DNA of 64,000 nt from Streptomyces sp. MMG1533 (GTDB lineage: Bacteria; Actinomycetota; Actinomycetes; Streptomycetales; Streptomycetaceae): the NCBI RefSeq assembly GCF_001279775.1, contig NZ_LGDG01000221.1:1-64000 (forward strand), given 5' to 3'. Below are positions 56,195 through 64,000 of this stretch, piece by piece. Every line of letters starts with the position of its first letter. Position 1 is the stretch's first letter. The notes below the pieces were generated by a model that was not told the origin of the DNA, did not search any database, and worked only from the letters and a program-made list of their open reading frames with translations. Made by a program: the position numbers and the translations under genes.

Positions 56195-57679
56195 ATGTTC
56201 CTGACGATCAGTACCACCGGCACCCCCGAACGCCCCGCCACCGATCTCGGCTTCCTGCTGCACAAGCATCCCGAGAAGGCGCAGGCGTTCTCCACGTCCT
56301 ACGGCAAGGCGCACGTCCTCTACCCCGAGGCGGACACCGAGCGCTGCACGGCGGCGCTGCTGTTGGAGGTCGACGCGGTGGCACTGGTCAGGCGCGGCAA
56401 GGGCAAGGGGCGCGGCGGCGCTCCCGACGCGGCGCTCGCGCAGTACGTCAACGACCGCCCGTACGCCGCCTCCTCGCTCATGGCCGTGGCGCTGAGTGCC
56501 GTCTTCTCCAGTGCGATGCGGGGCGTGTGCAACGCCAGGCCCGAAGCGGCCGGGCGGACCAGGCCGTTGCGCATCGAGGTGCCCGCGCTTCCGGCCAGGG
56601 GCGGCCCGGATCTCGTACGAAGTCTCTTCGAGCCGCTCGGCTGGGCGGTGACCGCCGAACCGGTCGCGCTGGACAGCGAGTTCCCGGAGTGGGGCGACTC
56701 GCGGTACGTGCGCCTCGTACTGGAGTCGGACGCGCTGACCCTCGCCGAGGCCCTGCGGCACCTGTACGTCCTGCTCCCCGTCCTCGACGACGCCAAGCAC
56801 TACTGGGTGGCTCCCGACGAGGTCGACAAGCTGCTGCGGGCCGGTGAGGGCTGGCTGCCCGAGCACCCGGAGCAGAAGCTGATCACCAGCCGCTATCTGT
56901 CGCGCCGCTGGTCGCTGACCCGGCAGGCCATGGAGCGGCTGGAGCTCGTGCGGCTGGCCGAGGCCGACGACACGGAGGTCGAGGAGATCGACAACGCCGT
57001 CGAGGCGGAGGCCGAGACGGAGGAGAAGCCGACCCCGCTCGCCGTGCAGCGCCGGGACGCGATCGTCGCCGCGCTCCAGGCGTCCGGCGCCGCCCGGGTG
57101 CTCGACCTCGGCTGCGGGCAGGGCCAGTTGGTGCAGGCCCTGCTCAAGGACCCGCGGTTCACCGAGATCGTCGGCACCGACGTGTCGATGCGGGCGCTCA
57201 CCATCGCCTCCCGTCGGCTGAAGCTGGACCGCATGGGGGAGCGGCAGGCCTCGCGCGTCCAGCTCTTCCAGAGCTCGCTGTCGTACACCGACAACCGGCT
57301 CAAGGGGTACGACGCCGCCGTGCTGAGCGAGGTGATCGAGCATCTCGACCTGCCGAGGCTGCCGGCCCTGGAGTACGCGGTGTTCGGCTCGGCCCGTCCC
57401 CGGACCGTGCTGGTGACCACGCCCAACGTCGAGTACAACGTGCGGTGGGAGAGCCTTCCGGCCGGACACGTCCGGCACGGCGACCACCGCTTCGAGTGGA
57501 CGCGCGCCGAGTTCCGGGAATGGGCGGACGCGGTGGCCGGACGGCACGGATACGACGTGGAGTTCGTACCGGTCGGGCCCGACGACCCCGAGGTGGGCCC
57601 GCCCACACAGATGGCCGTTTTTTCCATGGGCGCAGCCGGTGTCAAGACCGTGCACGAGAAGGAGGCGAAGGCAGCATGA
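56195..57679 (+). CDS. hen1: Hen1, 3'-terminal RNA ribose 2'-O-methyltransferase
   Basis: Protein of 494 aa; GGAGAGG 7 nt before the ATG. The N-terminal half (about 1-240) is the bacterial Hen1 ligase-activating domain (FLTISTTGTPERPATDLGFLLHKHPEKAQAF). The methyltransferase follows: ARVLDLGCGQGQLVQALL binds SAM, and the Mn2+ site is EVIEHLDLPR plus RHGDHRFEW. It methylates the 3'-terminal 2'-OH of cleaved RNA before Pnkp seals it, so that the same nuclease cannot cut again. The last codons overlap the pnkp start (ATGA), as in known Hen1-Pnkp operons. Confidence 0.95.
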   Translation: MFLTISTTGTPERPATDLGFLLHKHPEKAQAFSTSYGKAHVLYPEADTERCTAALLLEVDAVALVRRGKGKGRGGAPDAALAQYVNDRPYAASSLMAVALSAVFSSAMRGVCNARPEAAGRTRPLRIEVPALPARGGPDLVRSLFEPLGWAVTAEPVALDSEFPEWGDSRYVRLVLESDALTLAEALRHLYVLLPVLDDAKHYWVAPDEVDKLLRAGEGWLPEHPEQKLITSRYLSRRWSLTRQAMERLELVRLAEADDTEVEEIDNAVEAEAETEEKPTPLAVQRRDAIVAALQASGAARVLDLGCGQGQLVQALLKDPRFTEIVGTDVSMRALTIASRRLKLDRMGERQASRVQLFQSSLSYTDNRLKGYDAAVLSEVIEHLDLPRLPALEYAVFGSARPRTVLVTTPNVEYNVRWESLPAGHVRHGDHRFEWTRAEFREWADAVAGRHGYDVEFVPVGPDDPEVGPPTQMAVFSMGAAGVKTVHEKEAKAA

Positions 57680-60219
57680 CCGAGACGCAGAACAAGGGAC
57701 GGGTCCTCCCCGTCACCGACCTCTCCCTGGTCGTCCTCGTCGGCGCCTCCGGCTCCGGCAAGTCCACCTTCACGCACCGGCACTTCAAGCCGACCGAGAT
57801 CATCTCCTCCGACTTCTGCCGAGGCCTGGTCTCCGACGACGAGAACGACCAGAGCGCGACCCGGGACGCCTTCGACGTCCTGCACTACATCGCGGGCAAG
57901 CGGCTGGCCGCCGGCCGCCGCACGGTCGTGGACGCCACCAGCGTGCAGCAGGACTCGCGTCGGCAGCTGATCGACCTCGCCAAGAAGCACGACGTGCTGC
58001 CCATCGCCATCGTGCTCGACGTGCCGGAGGAGGTGTGCGCCGAGCGCAACGCGGCCCGCACCGACCGTGCCGACATGCCACGGCGCGTGATCGGCCGCCA
58101 CATCCGCGAACTCCGCCGCTCCGTGCGGCACTTGGAGCGCGAGGGCTTTCGGAAGGTGCACATCCTCCGAGGCGTCGAGGACATCGAGAACGCCACCGTC
58201 GTCACCGAGAAGCGCTTCAACGACCTGACCCACCTCACCGGCCCCTTCGACATCGTCGGCGACATCCACGGCTGCGCCTTCGAACTGGAGACGCTGCTCG
58301 GCAAGCTGGGCTACACCGACGGCGTCCACCCGGAGGGCCGCACCGCGGTCTTCGTCGGCGACCTCGTCGACCGCGGCCCGGACAGCCCGGGCGTGCTGCG
58401 GCGCGTCATGTCGATGGTGAAGTCGGGCAACGCCCTGTGTGTGCCCGGCAACCACGAGAACAAGTACGGCCGTTACCTCAAGGGCCGCAAGGTCCAGCAC
58501 ACCCACGGACTCGCCGAGACCATCGAGCAGATGGACTGCGAGAGCGAGGAGTTCGTCGCCGAGGTCCGGGAGTTTATCGACGGGCTGGTCAGCCACTACG
58601 TCCTCGACGGCGGCAGGCTCGTCGTCTGCCACGCCGGTCTGCCGGAGAAGTACCACGGCCGCACCTCCGGCCGGGTCCGCTCGCACGCCCTGTACGGCGA
58701 CACCACCGGCGAGACCGACGAGTTCGGGCTGCCGGTGCGCTATCCGTGGGCGGAGGACTACCGGGGCCGAGCGGCCGTGGTCTACGGCCACACTCCGGTC
58801 CCCGAAGCCACGTGGCTCAACAACACCATCTGCCTGGACACCGGCGCCGTCTTCGGCGGCAAGCTCACCGCGCTGCGCTGGCCGGAGCGCGAGCTGGTCG
58901 ACGTACCGGCGGAGCAGGTCTGGTACGAGCCGACGAAGCCGCTGCGCAGCGAAGCGCCGGGCGGAAACGACGGACGCCCGCTCGACCTCGCGGACGTGCA
59001 CGGCCGCCGGGTCGTGGAGACACGGCACGCGGGCCGGGTGGCGGTCCGGGAGGAGAACGCCGCGGCGGCCCTGGAGGTCATGAGCCGTTTCGCGGTGGAC
59101 CCGCGGCTGCTGCCGTACCTTCCGCCGACCATGGCGCCGACCGCCACCTCGCACATCGAGGGCTACCTGGAGCACCCGGCAGAGGCCTTCGCCCAGTACA
59201 AGGAGGACGGCGTCGAGCGGGTCGTGTGCGAGGAGAAGCACATGGGCTCGCGGGCGGTGGCCCTGGTGTGCCGGGACGCCGAGGCGGCCCGCAATCGCTT
59301 CGGGGTCGACGGCCCGACGGGTTCCCTCTACACACGCACCGGCCGCCCGTTCTTCGACGACGCGTCGGTGACCGAGGAGATCCTCGGCCGCCTCAGGACG
59401 GCGATCGGCGAGGCCGGCCTGTGGGCCGAACTGGACACCGACTGGCTCCTGTTGGACGCCGAGCTGATGCCGTGGTCGCTGAAGGCCTCCGGTCTGCTGC
59501 GGTCGCAGTACGCCGCCGTGGGTGCCGCGTCCGGCGCGGTCTTCCCGGGAGCCGTGGCGGCCCTGGAGGGCGCGGCGGCACGCGGAGTCGATGTGTCGGA
59601 CCTGCTGACCCGTCAGCGCGAACGGGCCGACGCCGCCTCGAAGTTCACGGACGCCTACCGGCGCTACTGCTGGACCACGGACGGTCTCGACGGCGTCCGC
59701 CTGGCACCGTTCCAGATCCTCGCCGTCCAGGGCCGCAGCCTCGCCGGACTGCCGCACGACGAGCAACTGGCCCTGCTGGACCGGCTCGTGGAGCACGACG
59801 CCACGGGTCTGCTGCAGACCACCCGGCGCCTGTACGTCGACACCGGGGACCCGGAGTCGGTGCGGGCGGGCGTCGACTGGTGGCTGGAGATGACCGGACG
59901 CGGCGGCGAGGGCATGGTCGTCAAGCCGGTCGGCGCGATGGTCCGCAGCCCGGAGGGACGTCTCGTGCAGCCCGGCATCAAGTGCCGCGGCCGCGAGTAC
60001 CTGCGGATCATCTACGGTCCGGAGTACACGCGCCCGGACAACCTCACCCGGCTCCGCGGCCGGTTCCTGAACCACAAGCGGTCGCTGGCGATCCGCGAGT
60101 ACGCGCTCGGCCTGGAGGCGCTCGACCGGCTGGCCGAGGGGGAGCCGCTGTGGCGGGTGCACGAGGCCGTGTTCGGGGTGCTGGCGCTGGAGTCGGAGCC
60201 GGTGGACCCGAGGCTGTAG
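57676..60219 (+). CDS. pnkp: Pnkp, polynucleotide kinase-phosphatase-ligase
   Basis: Protein of 847 aa with three domains: kinase (P-loop GASGSGKST, 23-31; lid with RNAARTDRADMPRRV), metallophosphatase (about 190-420; DIVGDIHGC, VGDLVDRGPDS, PGNHENK and YGHTPVPEA) and a ligase-type adenylyltransferase (about 480-847; nucleotidyl Lys521 in EEKHMGSR). It heals both ends of broken RNA and, together with Hen1, ligates them. Order and length are normal for the family. Translationally coupled to hen1. RNA repair counters ribotoxins that cut tRNA or other RNAs. Confidence 0.95.
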   Translation: MTETQNKGRVLPVTDLSLVVLVGASGSGKSTFTHRHFKPTEIISSDFCRGLVSDDENDQSATRDAFDVLHYIAGKRLAAGRRTVVDATSVQQDSRRQLIDLAKKHDVLPIAIVLDVPEEVCAERNAARTDRADMPRRVIGRHIRELRRSVRHLEREGFRKVHILRGVEDIENATVVTEKRFNDLTHLTGPFDIVGDIHGCAFELETLLGKLGYTDGVHPEGRTAVFVGDLVDRGPDSPGVLRRVMSMVKSGNALCVPGNHENKYGRYLKGRKVQHTHGLAETIEQMDCESEEFVAEVREFIDGLVSHYVLDGGRLVVCHAGLPEKYHGRTSGRVRSHALYGDTTGETDEFGLPVRYPWAEDYRGRAAVVYGHTPVPEATWLNNTICLDTGAVFGGKLTALRWPERELVDVPAEQVWYEPTKPLRSEAPGGNDGRPLDLADVHGRRVVETRHAGRVAVREENAAAALEVMSRFAVDPRLLPYLPPTMAPTATSHIEGYLEHPAEAFAQYKEDGVERVVCEEKHMGSRAVALVCRDAEAARNRFGVDGPTGSLYTRTGRPFFDDASVTEEILGRLRTAIGEAGLWAELDTDWLLLDAELMPWSLKASGLLRSQYAAVGAASGAVFPGAVAALEGAAARGVDVSDLLTRQRERADAASKFTDAYRRYCWTTDGLDGVRLAPFQILAVQGRSLAGLPHDEQLALLDRLVEHDATGLLQTTRRLYVDTGDPESVRAGVDWWLEMTGRGGEGMVVKPVGAMVRSPEGRLVQPGIKCRGREYLRIIYGPEYTRPDNLTRLRGRFLNHKRSLAIREYALGLEALDRLAEGEPLWRVHEAVFGVLALESEPVDPRL

Positions 60220-60250
60220 TCGGCCACTGGGATCTGTGAGGGTCGGTTTT

Positions 60251-60284
60251 CGGCCGAGTCGCCCAACTGGAGGGCGCTCGGCCG
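60251..60284 (+). terminator. terminator after pnkp
   Basis: CGGCCGAG (60251-60258) pairs with CTCGGCCG (60277-60284), with an inner GCCC/GGGC stem, 31 nt after the pnkp stop. It separates the RNA-repair operon from the next operon. Confidence 0.65.
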
Positions 60285-60388
60285 GACTTCGACCCGCGCG
60301 GCCCCGCTTGTCCCTGGTTAACCGCCAGTTGCCGTGCTAACTTCGCAGGTCGGTCAGGCAGGCATACCGGCTTCATGGGGGACAGTCG

Positions 60389-61927
60389 GTGAAGACAGGC
60401 GCGGGGTTCGGCAGGCCCGAGGACGGTTCCGCGCGCCCGCAGGCACTGCAGCTCCTCCAGGACCTGACCGACGGCCTGTGCGAGCTGAGCTGCACGGAGG
60501 ACTCCGAGAGTCGCCGCCAGTTCGCCACGCTCCTCGGACAGTACCTCGGCCGGCCGGTCGACGTACGTGGTGTCCGACAGCGTGACGACGTGGTGGCGCT
60601 GGTCCGGGTCGCGTTGAACGTGGCGGGCGGGGAACGCGTACTGGTCGGGGTGGTCCGTCTCCTCGAAGGAAACCCGGCGGGCGACGAACTCGACCGGCTG
60701 ATCGACCCCTTCCCGGCCGCCGCCTCCGAGACGCCGCTCGGCCCGCTCAGCCGTGACGACGAGAGCAGCGCCCGTGCCGTCCTGGCCAAGGGCGAGATCT
60801 CCGCGAGCCGGCTGCGGGACGACCTGGTCGGGGAACTCAACGGACTCGACCTGCCCACGGGGCTCTTACCGGAACAGCTCTTCACACACGTCCTGGAGTG
60901 GAACACCCAGCCCGACGGCCTGCCGCCCGCCGTGCTCCTCCTGGACCGCGCGGCCCGGCTGGCCCTGGCCCCCAGCCATCGCGCCGCCCTGTCCGGCTGG
61001 ACCGACGACTGGGCCGGGCGCGCCGGTCTGACCCAGGAACTGGAGCGGCGCAGGGCGGCGCGCGTCGGCGTGGCGAGCGACCCCGACATTCCCTGCTGCC
61101 TCATCGTGGCGGTCGAGCCGGCCCGGGACGGCACCGACGAGATCGTCGTACGCCCCTGGCTCAACACGGTCCCCGGACACTGGAACCCCCAGCCCGGCGA
61201 GCCGGCCACCACCACCCTCGACGGCCTCGGCACCGCCGTCGAGCAGGCGCTCAGGCAGGGCGCCCGGCTCTGGACGGTGCCGCGCGAGCCCGAACCGGGC
61301 GGACGCGTGCAGCCACCGCCGTACATCGAGTTCGTCCTGCCGTACGACCTCCTCAACCACGATGTGGCCGGGCTGACCCACCGGATCGGCGACGGGCGGC
61401 CGCTGCCGCTCGGGCTGAAGTACGGGGTGCACTTGCGGAGCCTGGAGCGCATGCGCAGCAACGACGCGCTGGTCAGGGAGCAGTGGAGGGAGCGGTGGCG
61501 CACCCTGCGGGAGCACGGGGTCACGGTCCACGGCTGGAGTGAACCGGATGGTGGGCGCCTCGACGCATGGCAGGCCGTACTTGCCGGGGAGAACAGACAT
61601 ACGGCCGTGGTGCTGGACGCCCCGGCCGACCGCCTTGCCCTGGAGGCGCTCAAGGCCGCCATCGCGGAGGGGATCGGACTCGCGGTCTGGGACCGCAGAG
61701 GTGTTTTCGACGAGGAACGCCGGGAGGTGGTGACCGCCGTGTTCGCCGCCGTGCCGACGCCTGCCCGAATTCCGACAGCCATTCACAGACTGCGGCAGAA
61801 GGCCGAGTCGCACACCCAGGGGCCGAGCCGGCTCCTGGGCCGGCACATCGGCTTCTTCTGGGACGATCCCACCCGACTCGTTGACATCGACCCCGGCGAT
61901 CTCGCCGGCGAGGAGGCACCGGCATGA
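60389..61927 (+). CDS. EAD/VMAP-like protein of a vWA-MoxR-type conflict system
   Basis: Protein of 512 aa from GTG 60389 (GGGGGA about 6 nt upstream). About residues 15-95 (LQLLQDLTDGLCELSC, RRQFATLLGQYL, DDVVALVRVALNVAGGERVLVGVVRLLEG) read as an effector-associated domain of the EAD2 kind, an adaptor in NTP-dependent conflict systems. The C-terminal part, from about 230 to 500, fits the vWA-MoxR-associated protein (VMAP) C-terminal region (LIVAVEPARDGTDEIVVRPWLN; YIEFVLPYDLLNHDVAGL; FFWDDPTRLVDID). One TTA codon lies at 60866-60868. Coupled to the MoxR gene by a 4-nt overlap. Confidence 0.7.
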   Translation: MKTGAGFGRPEDGSARPQALQLLQDLTDGLCELSCTEDSESRRQFATLLGQYLGRPVDVRGVRQRDDVVALVRVALNVAGGERVLVGVVRLLEGNPAGDELDRLIDPFPAAASETPLGPLSRDDESSARAVLAKGEISASRLRDDLVGELNGLDLPTGLLPEQLFTHVLEWNTQPDGLPPAVLLLDRAARLALAPSHRAALSGWTDDWAGRAGLTQELERRRAARVGVASDPDIPCCLIVAVEPARDGTDEIVVRPWLNTVPGHWNPQPGEPATTTLDGLGTAVEQALRQGARLWTVPREPEPGGRVQPPPYIEFVLPYDLLNHDVAGLTHRIGDGRPLPLGLKYGVHLRSLERMRSNDALVREQWRERWRTLREHGVTVHGWSEPDGGRLDAWQAVLAGENRHTAVVLDAPADRLALEALKAAIAEGIGLAVWDRRGVFDEERREVVTAVFAAVPTPARIPTAIHRLRQKAESHTQGPSRLLGRHIGFFWDDPTRLVDIDPGDLAGEEAPA

Positions 61928-63042
61928 GCGCGCACGAGCGGACGTCCCCGAACGGCTGGCGCGTCTTTCACGCCACGGGCAGCGCCCCGGCCGTCCCGCC
62001 CCGGCTGCCGGAGCCGCCGCCCTGGCGCAGCTTCCGCGGCGACCCGCTCCAGCCCACGCCGCCGGACGACCCGGAGGCCGCCCTGCGCCGCCTGGGCCCC
62101 GGCGACATCACCCCGCAGCTCGGCCCGGACGAGATCGACACCGTCAACGCCGCCCTGCTGCTGCGCCGGCCCCTGCTGATCACCGGCCCGCCCGGCGTCG
62201 GCAAGTCCACCCTCGCCTACCTGATCTCCCGTGAACTGGGCCTGGGCCGGGTCCTGGAGTGGAACATCGTCAGCCGTACGACCCTGCGCGACGGCCTGTA
62301 CGTCCACGACGCCATGGGACGCGCCCAGGCCATCGCCGCCTGGCAGGCCGGACTGCGGGACGCGGGCGGCCCCGAGGGCGCGGCGGCCGACGTGGCGGGG
62401 GCGGCCGACGTGGCGGGGGCGGTCGAGGACGTCAACCCGGGTCTCTTGTCAAGAGATCGTCAACTCCCGCCGTTCCTCGGCGACTTCATCACCCTGGGTC
62501 CCCTCGGCACAGCCCTGCTGCCCTACGATCGTCCCCGTGTGCTTCTCGTCGACGAGCTCGACAAGAGCGACATCGACCTGCCGAACGACCTGTTGCACGT
62601 CCTGGAGAACGGAAGCTATGACGTCCCGGAGCTGGTGCGCGACGCCGCGGACACCGCGCGCGTCCACACCAGCGATCCCGGGGGCCATGCGCTGGTGCGC
62701 GGCGGACGTGTCGAGTGCCGGGAGTTCCCGGTCGTGGTGATCACCAGCAACGGAGAACGCGAATTCCCCGCGGCCTTCCGCCGGCGCTGCCTGCCGCTGG
62801 AGATGCGCACCCCCACCCGGGAGCAACTCCTGGCCATGGTCGAACGGCACCTCGAAGGCCGCCCGCAGGGCACCGAAGACCTGGTCGACCTGTTCGTTCA
62901 GCGGGTCCAGGCCGGCGGAACCCACTCCCTGGACCAGCTACTCAACGCTGTCCAGATGACTACCGCGGGTGGTTTCCAGGCGGATGGTGACGGGCGTAAG
63001 CTCGTGGAAATGCTGCTCCGCGACCTCGCGAAGGGCCGCTGA
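61924..63042 (+). CDS. MoxR-type AAA ATPase
   Basis: Protein of 372 aa. Walker A GPPGVGKSTLAYL; Walker B RVLLVDELDKSDIDLPNDLL; sensor 1 VVITSNGEREFPAAFRRRCL. The insertion after helix 2 contains an 18-bp tandem duplication (62383-62418, AADVAG twice). In vWA-MoxR systems the ATPase is thought to act as a chaperone-like switch between the vWA or SAV_2336 partner and the VMAP adaptor. Start overlaps the VMAP-like gene (ATGA); the SAV_2336-type gene starts immediately after its stop. Confidence 0.9.
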   Translation: MSAHERTSPNGWRVFHATGSAPAVPPRLPEPPPWRSFRGDPLQPTPPDDPEAALRRLGPGDITPQLGPDEIDTVNAALLLRRPLLITGPPGVGKSTLAYLISRELGLGRVLEWNIVSRTTLRDGLYVHDAMGRAQAIAAWQAGLRDAGGPEGAAADVAGAADVAGAVEDVNPGLLSRDRQLPPFLGDFITLGPLGTALLPYDRPRVLLVDELDKSDIDLPNDLLHVLENGSYDVPELVRDAADTARVHTSDPGGHALVRGGRVECREFPVVVITSNGEREFPAAFRRRCLPLEMRTPTREQLLAMVERHLEGRPQGTEDLVDLFVQRVQAGGTHSLDQLLNAVQMTTAGGFQADGDGRKLVEMLLRDLAKGR

Positions 63043-64000
63043 ATGACCGGCTTTCCCAGGGAGCGCGCGTCCGGGCTCGGCGACGGAGGTCCCGTATCGG
63101 GGTCGTCGCCTCCTTCGGCGTTCTCCGAGTCCGTCGAGTACACGCGAGAGCACGGAGCGACGTTCTCCGCCGCCCTGGACCAGGACGCACCGGCCCGGCC
63201 CCCCTACGCCGAGGAACAGTCCACGCCGCGCTGGCAGGAGGTCGCCGACGCGGTCTGGCTCGCCGCCCACTGGTCCCGCCACGACCGCCCGCCAGGGGAA
63301 GGCGCGGCGCAGGGGCCCGAGTCCACACCCACGCCCCCGTCGTCCACCCGCACGGACGCCGACGCCGTACGACGCCCCGACGCGCCCGCGATCGACGAGG
63401 CGAGCCCCGCGGCCCCGCCTGCCGCGGACGCCCCGCGACGGCCGCGGCGCTCGCCCGCCGACGCCGACCCCCTCGGCCTGCAGGCCCCGCCGCCCCGGGG
63501 CCCCGCGCACCGGCCCGGCCCGCCGGACACCGACGGCGCGAGGGACGAACTGTCCGTACCCGCCCGGCTGTTACCCCACCCCGAAGGGCCGTTCGCGCTG
63601 CACGTGGGGCGCCCCCTGCTGCCCGACGACCGCCCCCAGCAGGGGACCGGCCGGGCCACGGCCCTGCTCGCCCGCGCCCTGCACCAGCTCGCCCGGCGCA
63701 TCCCCTCCCGCGACACCCTGGAGCTCGACGAGGAGACCACCGCCGAGCAGGGCCTTGCCGACGGCATGTGGCTGCCCTTTCTGCGGCCCGCCCGCACCTC
63801 CGCCTTCGACCTCATGCTGCTCGTCGACGACGCGCCCACCATGCGGATCTGGGAGGAGGCCGCGTCCCACCTCGCCCGGGCCGCCGAGCACAGCGGCGCA
63901 TTCCGGGGAGTGCGCACGGTCCGGGTGAACGTGCCGCGCACCGGCGCCGCAACCCTGCGCTGGAGCACCGGACGGGCCGCCGCCGACCCCGCCGAACTCC
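63043..64000 (+). CDS. SAV_2336-family protein, N-terminal 319 residues (runs off the window)
   Basis: Frame starting at ATG 63043, directly after the MoxR stop, open to the right edge. Residues about 60-85 (RWQEVADAVWLAAHW) and a long Pro/Ala/Arg linker precede a domain from about 175: SVPARLLPHPEGPF, LLARALHQLARRIPSRDTLELDEETTAEQ, FDLMLLVDDAPTMRIWEEAASHLARAAEHSGAF. This agrees with the SAV_2336-type N-terminal region, in which a vWA-like LLVDDAPTM strand and turn stands in for the metal site. It contains a TTA codon at 63571-63573. The effector part, if any, would be outside the window. Confidence 0.75.
   Translation, partial: MTGFPRERASGLGDGGPVSGSSPPSAFSESVEYTREHGATFSAALDQDAPARPPYAEEQSTPRWQEVADAVWLAAHWSRHDRPPGEGAAQGPESTPTPPSSTRTDADAVRRPDAPAIDEASPAAPPAADAPRRPRRSPADADPLGLQAPPPRGPAHRPGPPDTDGARDELSVPARLLPHPEGPFALHVGRPLLPDDRPQQGTGRATALLARALHQLARRIPSRDTLELDEETTAEQGLADGMWLPFLRPARTSAFDLMLLVDDAPTMRIWEEAASHLARAAEHSGAFRGVRTVRVNVPRTGAATLRWSTGRAAADPAEL

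Overview
The window is chromosomal DNA from a high-GC actinomycete, almost certainly a Streptomyces. The evidence is very high GC at third codon positions, frequent GTG starts with GGAGG-type ribosome sites, only two TTA leucine codons noticed in the genes read, and many families typical of the genus: DUF4331/NicO, DUF6153, DUF6099, SepF paralogues, F420-dependent LLM oxidoreductases, and a nitrate reductase fused to a sulfite-reductase-type flavoprotein. All assignments come from reading the sequence and recalling families; no database search was run. I noticed no rRNA, tRNA or CRISPR array.

Layout. 0-4 kb: the start of a metH-like gene running off the left edge, a tiny membrane ORF, a KimA-like potassium importer and a TrmA/RlmD-type RNA methyltransferase. 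4.3-8.6 kb: a leftward three-gene operon (DUF4331, TPR protein, NicO-type metal exporter). 8.9-13.4 kb: a secreted protein and a GH59 glycoside hydrolase. 13.6-22.8 kb: a low-oxygen/redox island with a DevR/DevS-like two-component pair, an acyl-ACP desaturase, a CtaD-type oxidase subunit with a small membrane partner, a SLOG-like protein and a decayed VKOR gene. Related palindromes (AGGGCCG-TT-CGGCCCT type) lie ahead of several of these genes and may be the regulator's sites. This region and its surroundings also carry helicase remnants and a duplicated gene fragment. 23-26 kb: aldo/keto reductase, zinc alcohol dehydrogenase and a divergent XRE regulator. 27-28.5 kb: a MerR-like protein and a cold-shock protein with structured leaders.

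29-44 kb is rich in metal and oxidative-stress genes. A znuABC zinc importer and, next to it, a CooC-like P-loop ATPase with an unassigned 130-aa partner both have Zur-box-like sites upstream. They are followed by furA-katG, a beta-propeller phytase, and a copper-type neighbourhood: a CsoR-like operator, DUF4396, DUF305, DUF6153, two His/Met-rich membrane proteins flanking a YcnI protein, and an ECF sigma factor. Several 15-bp tandem repeats sit in this stretch. 44-56 kb holds a divergent MarR/YceI pair with a three-repeat operator, a GT-C-like membrane protein, the nitrate reductase fusion with a GlnR-box-like site, a SepF paralogue, an AAA ATPase, a MazG-like enzyme, an LLM oxidoreductase and a DUF4232 lipoprotein.

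56.2-64 kb is the most striking part. A Hen1-Pnkp RNA-repair operon is followed by a three-gene unit: an EAD/VMAP-like protein, a MoxR ATPase and a SAV_2336-type protein that runs off the right edge. This resembles the NTP-dependent vWA-MoxR-VMAP conflict systems. Both outer genes of the unit contain a TTA codon, so the system may depend on bldA and be limited to late development.
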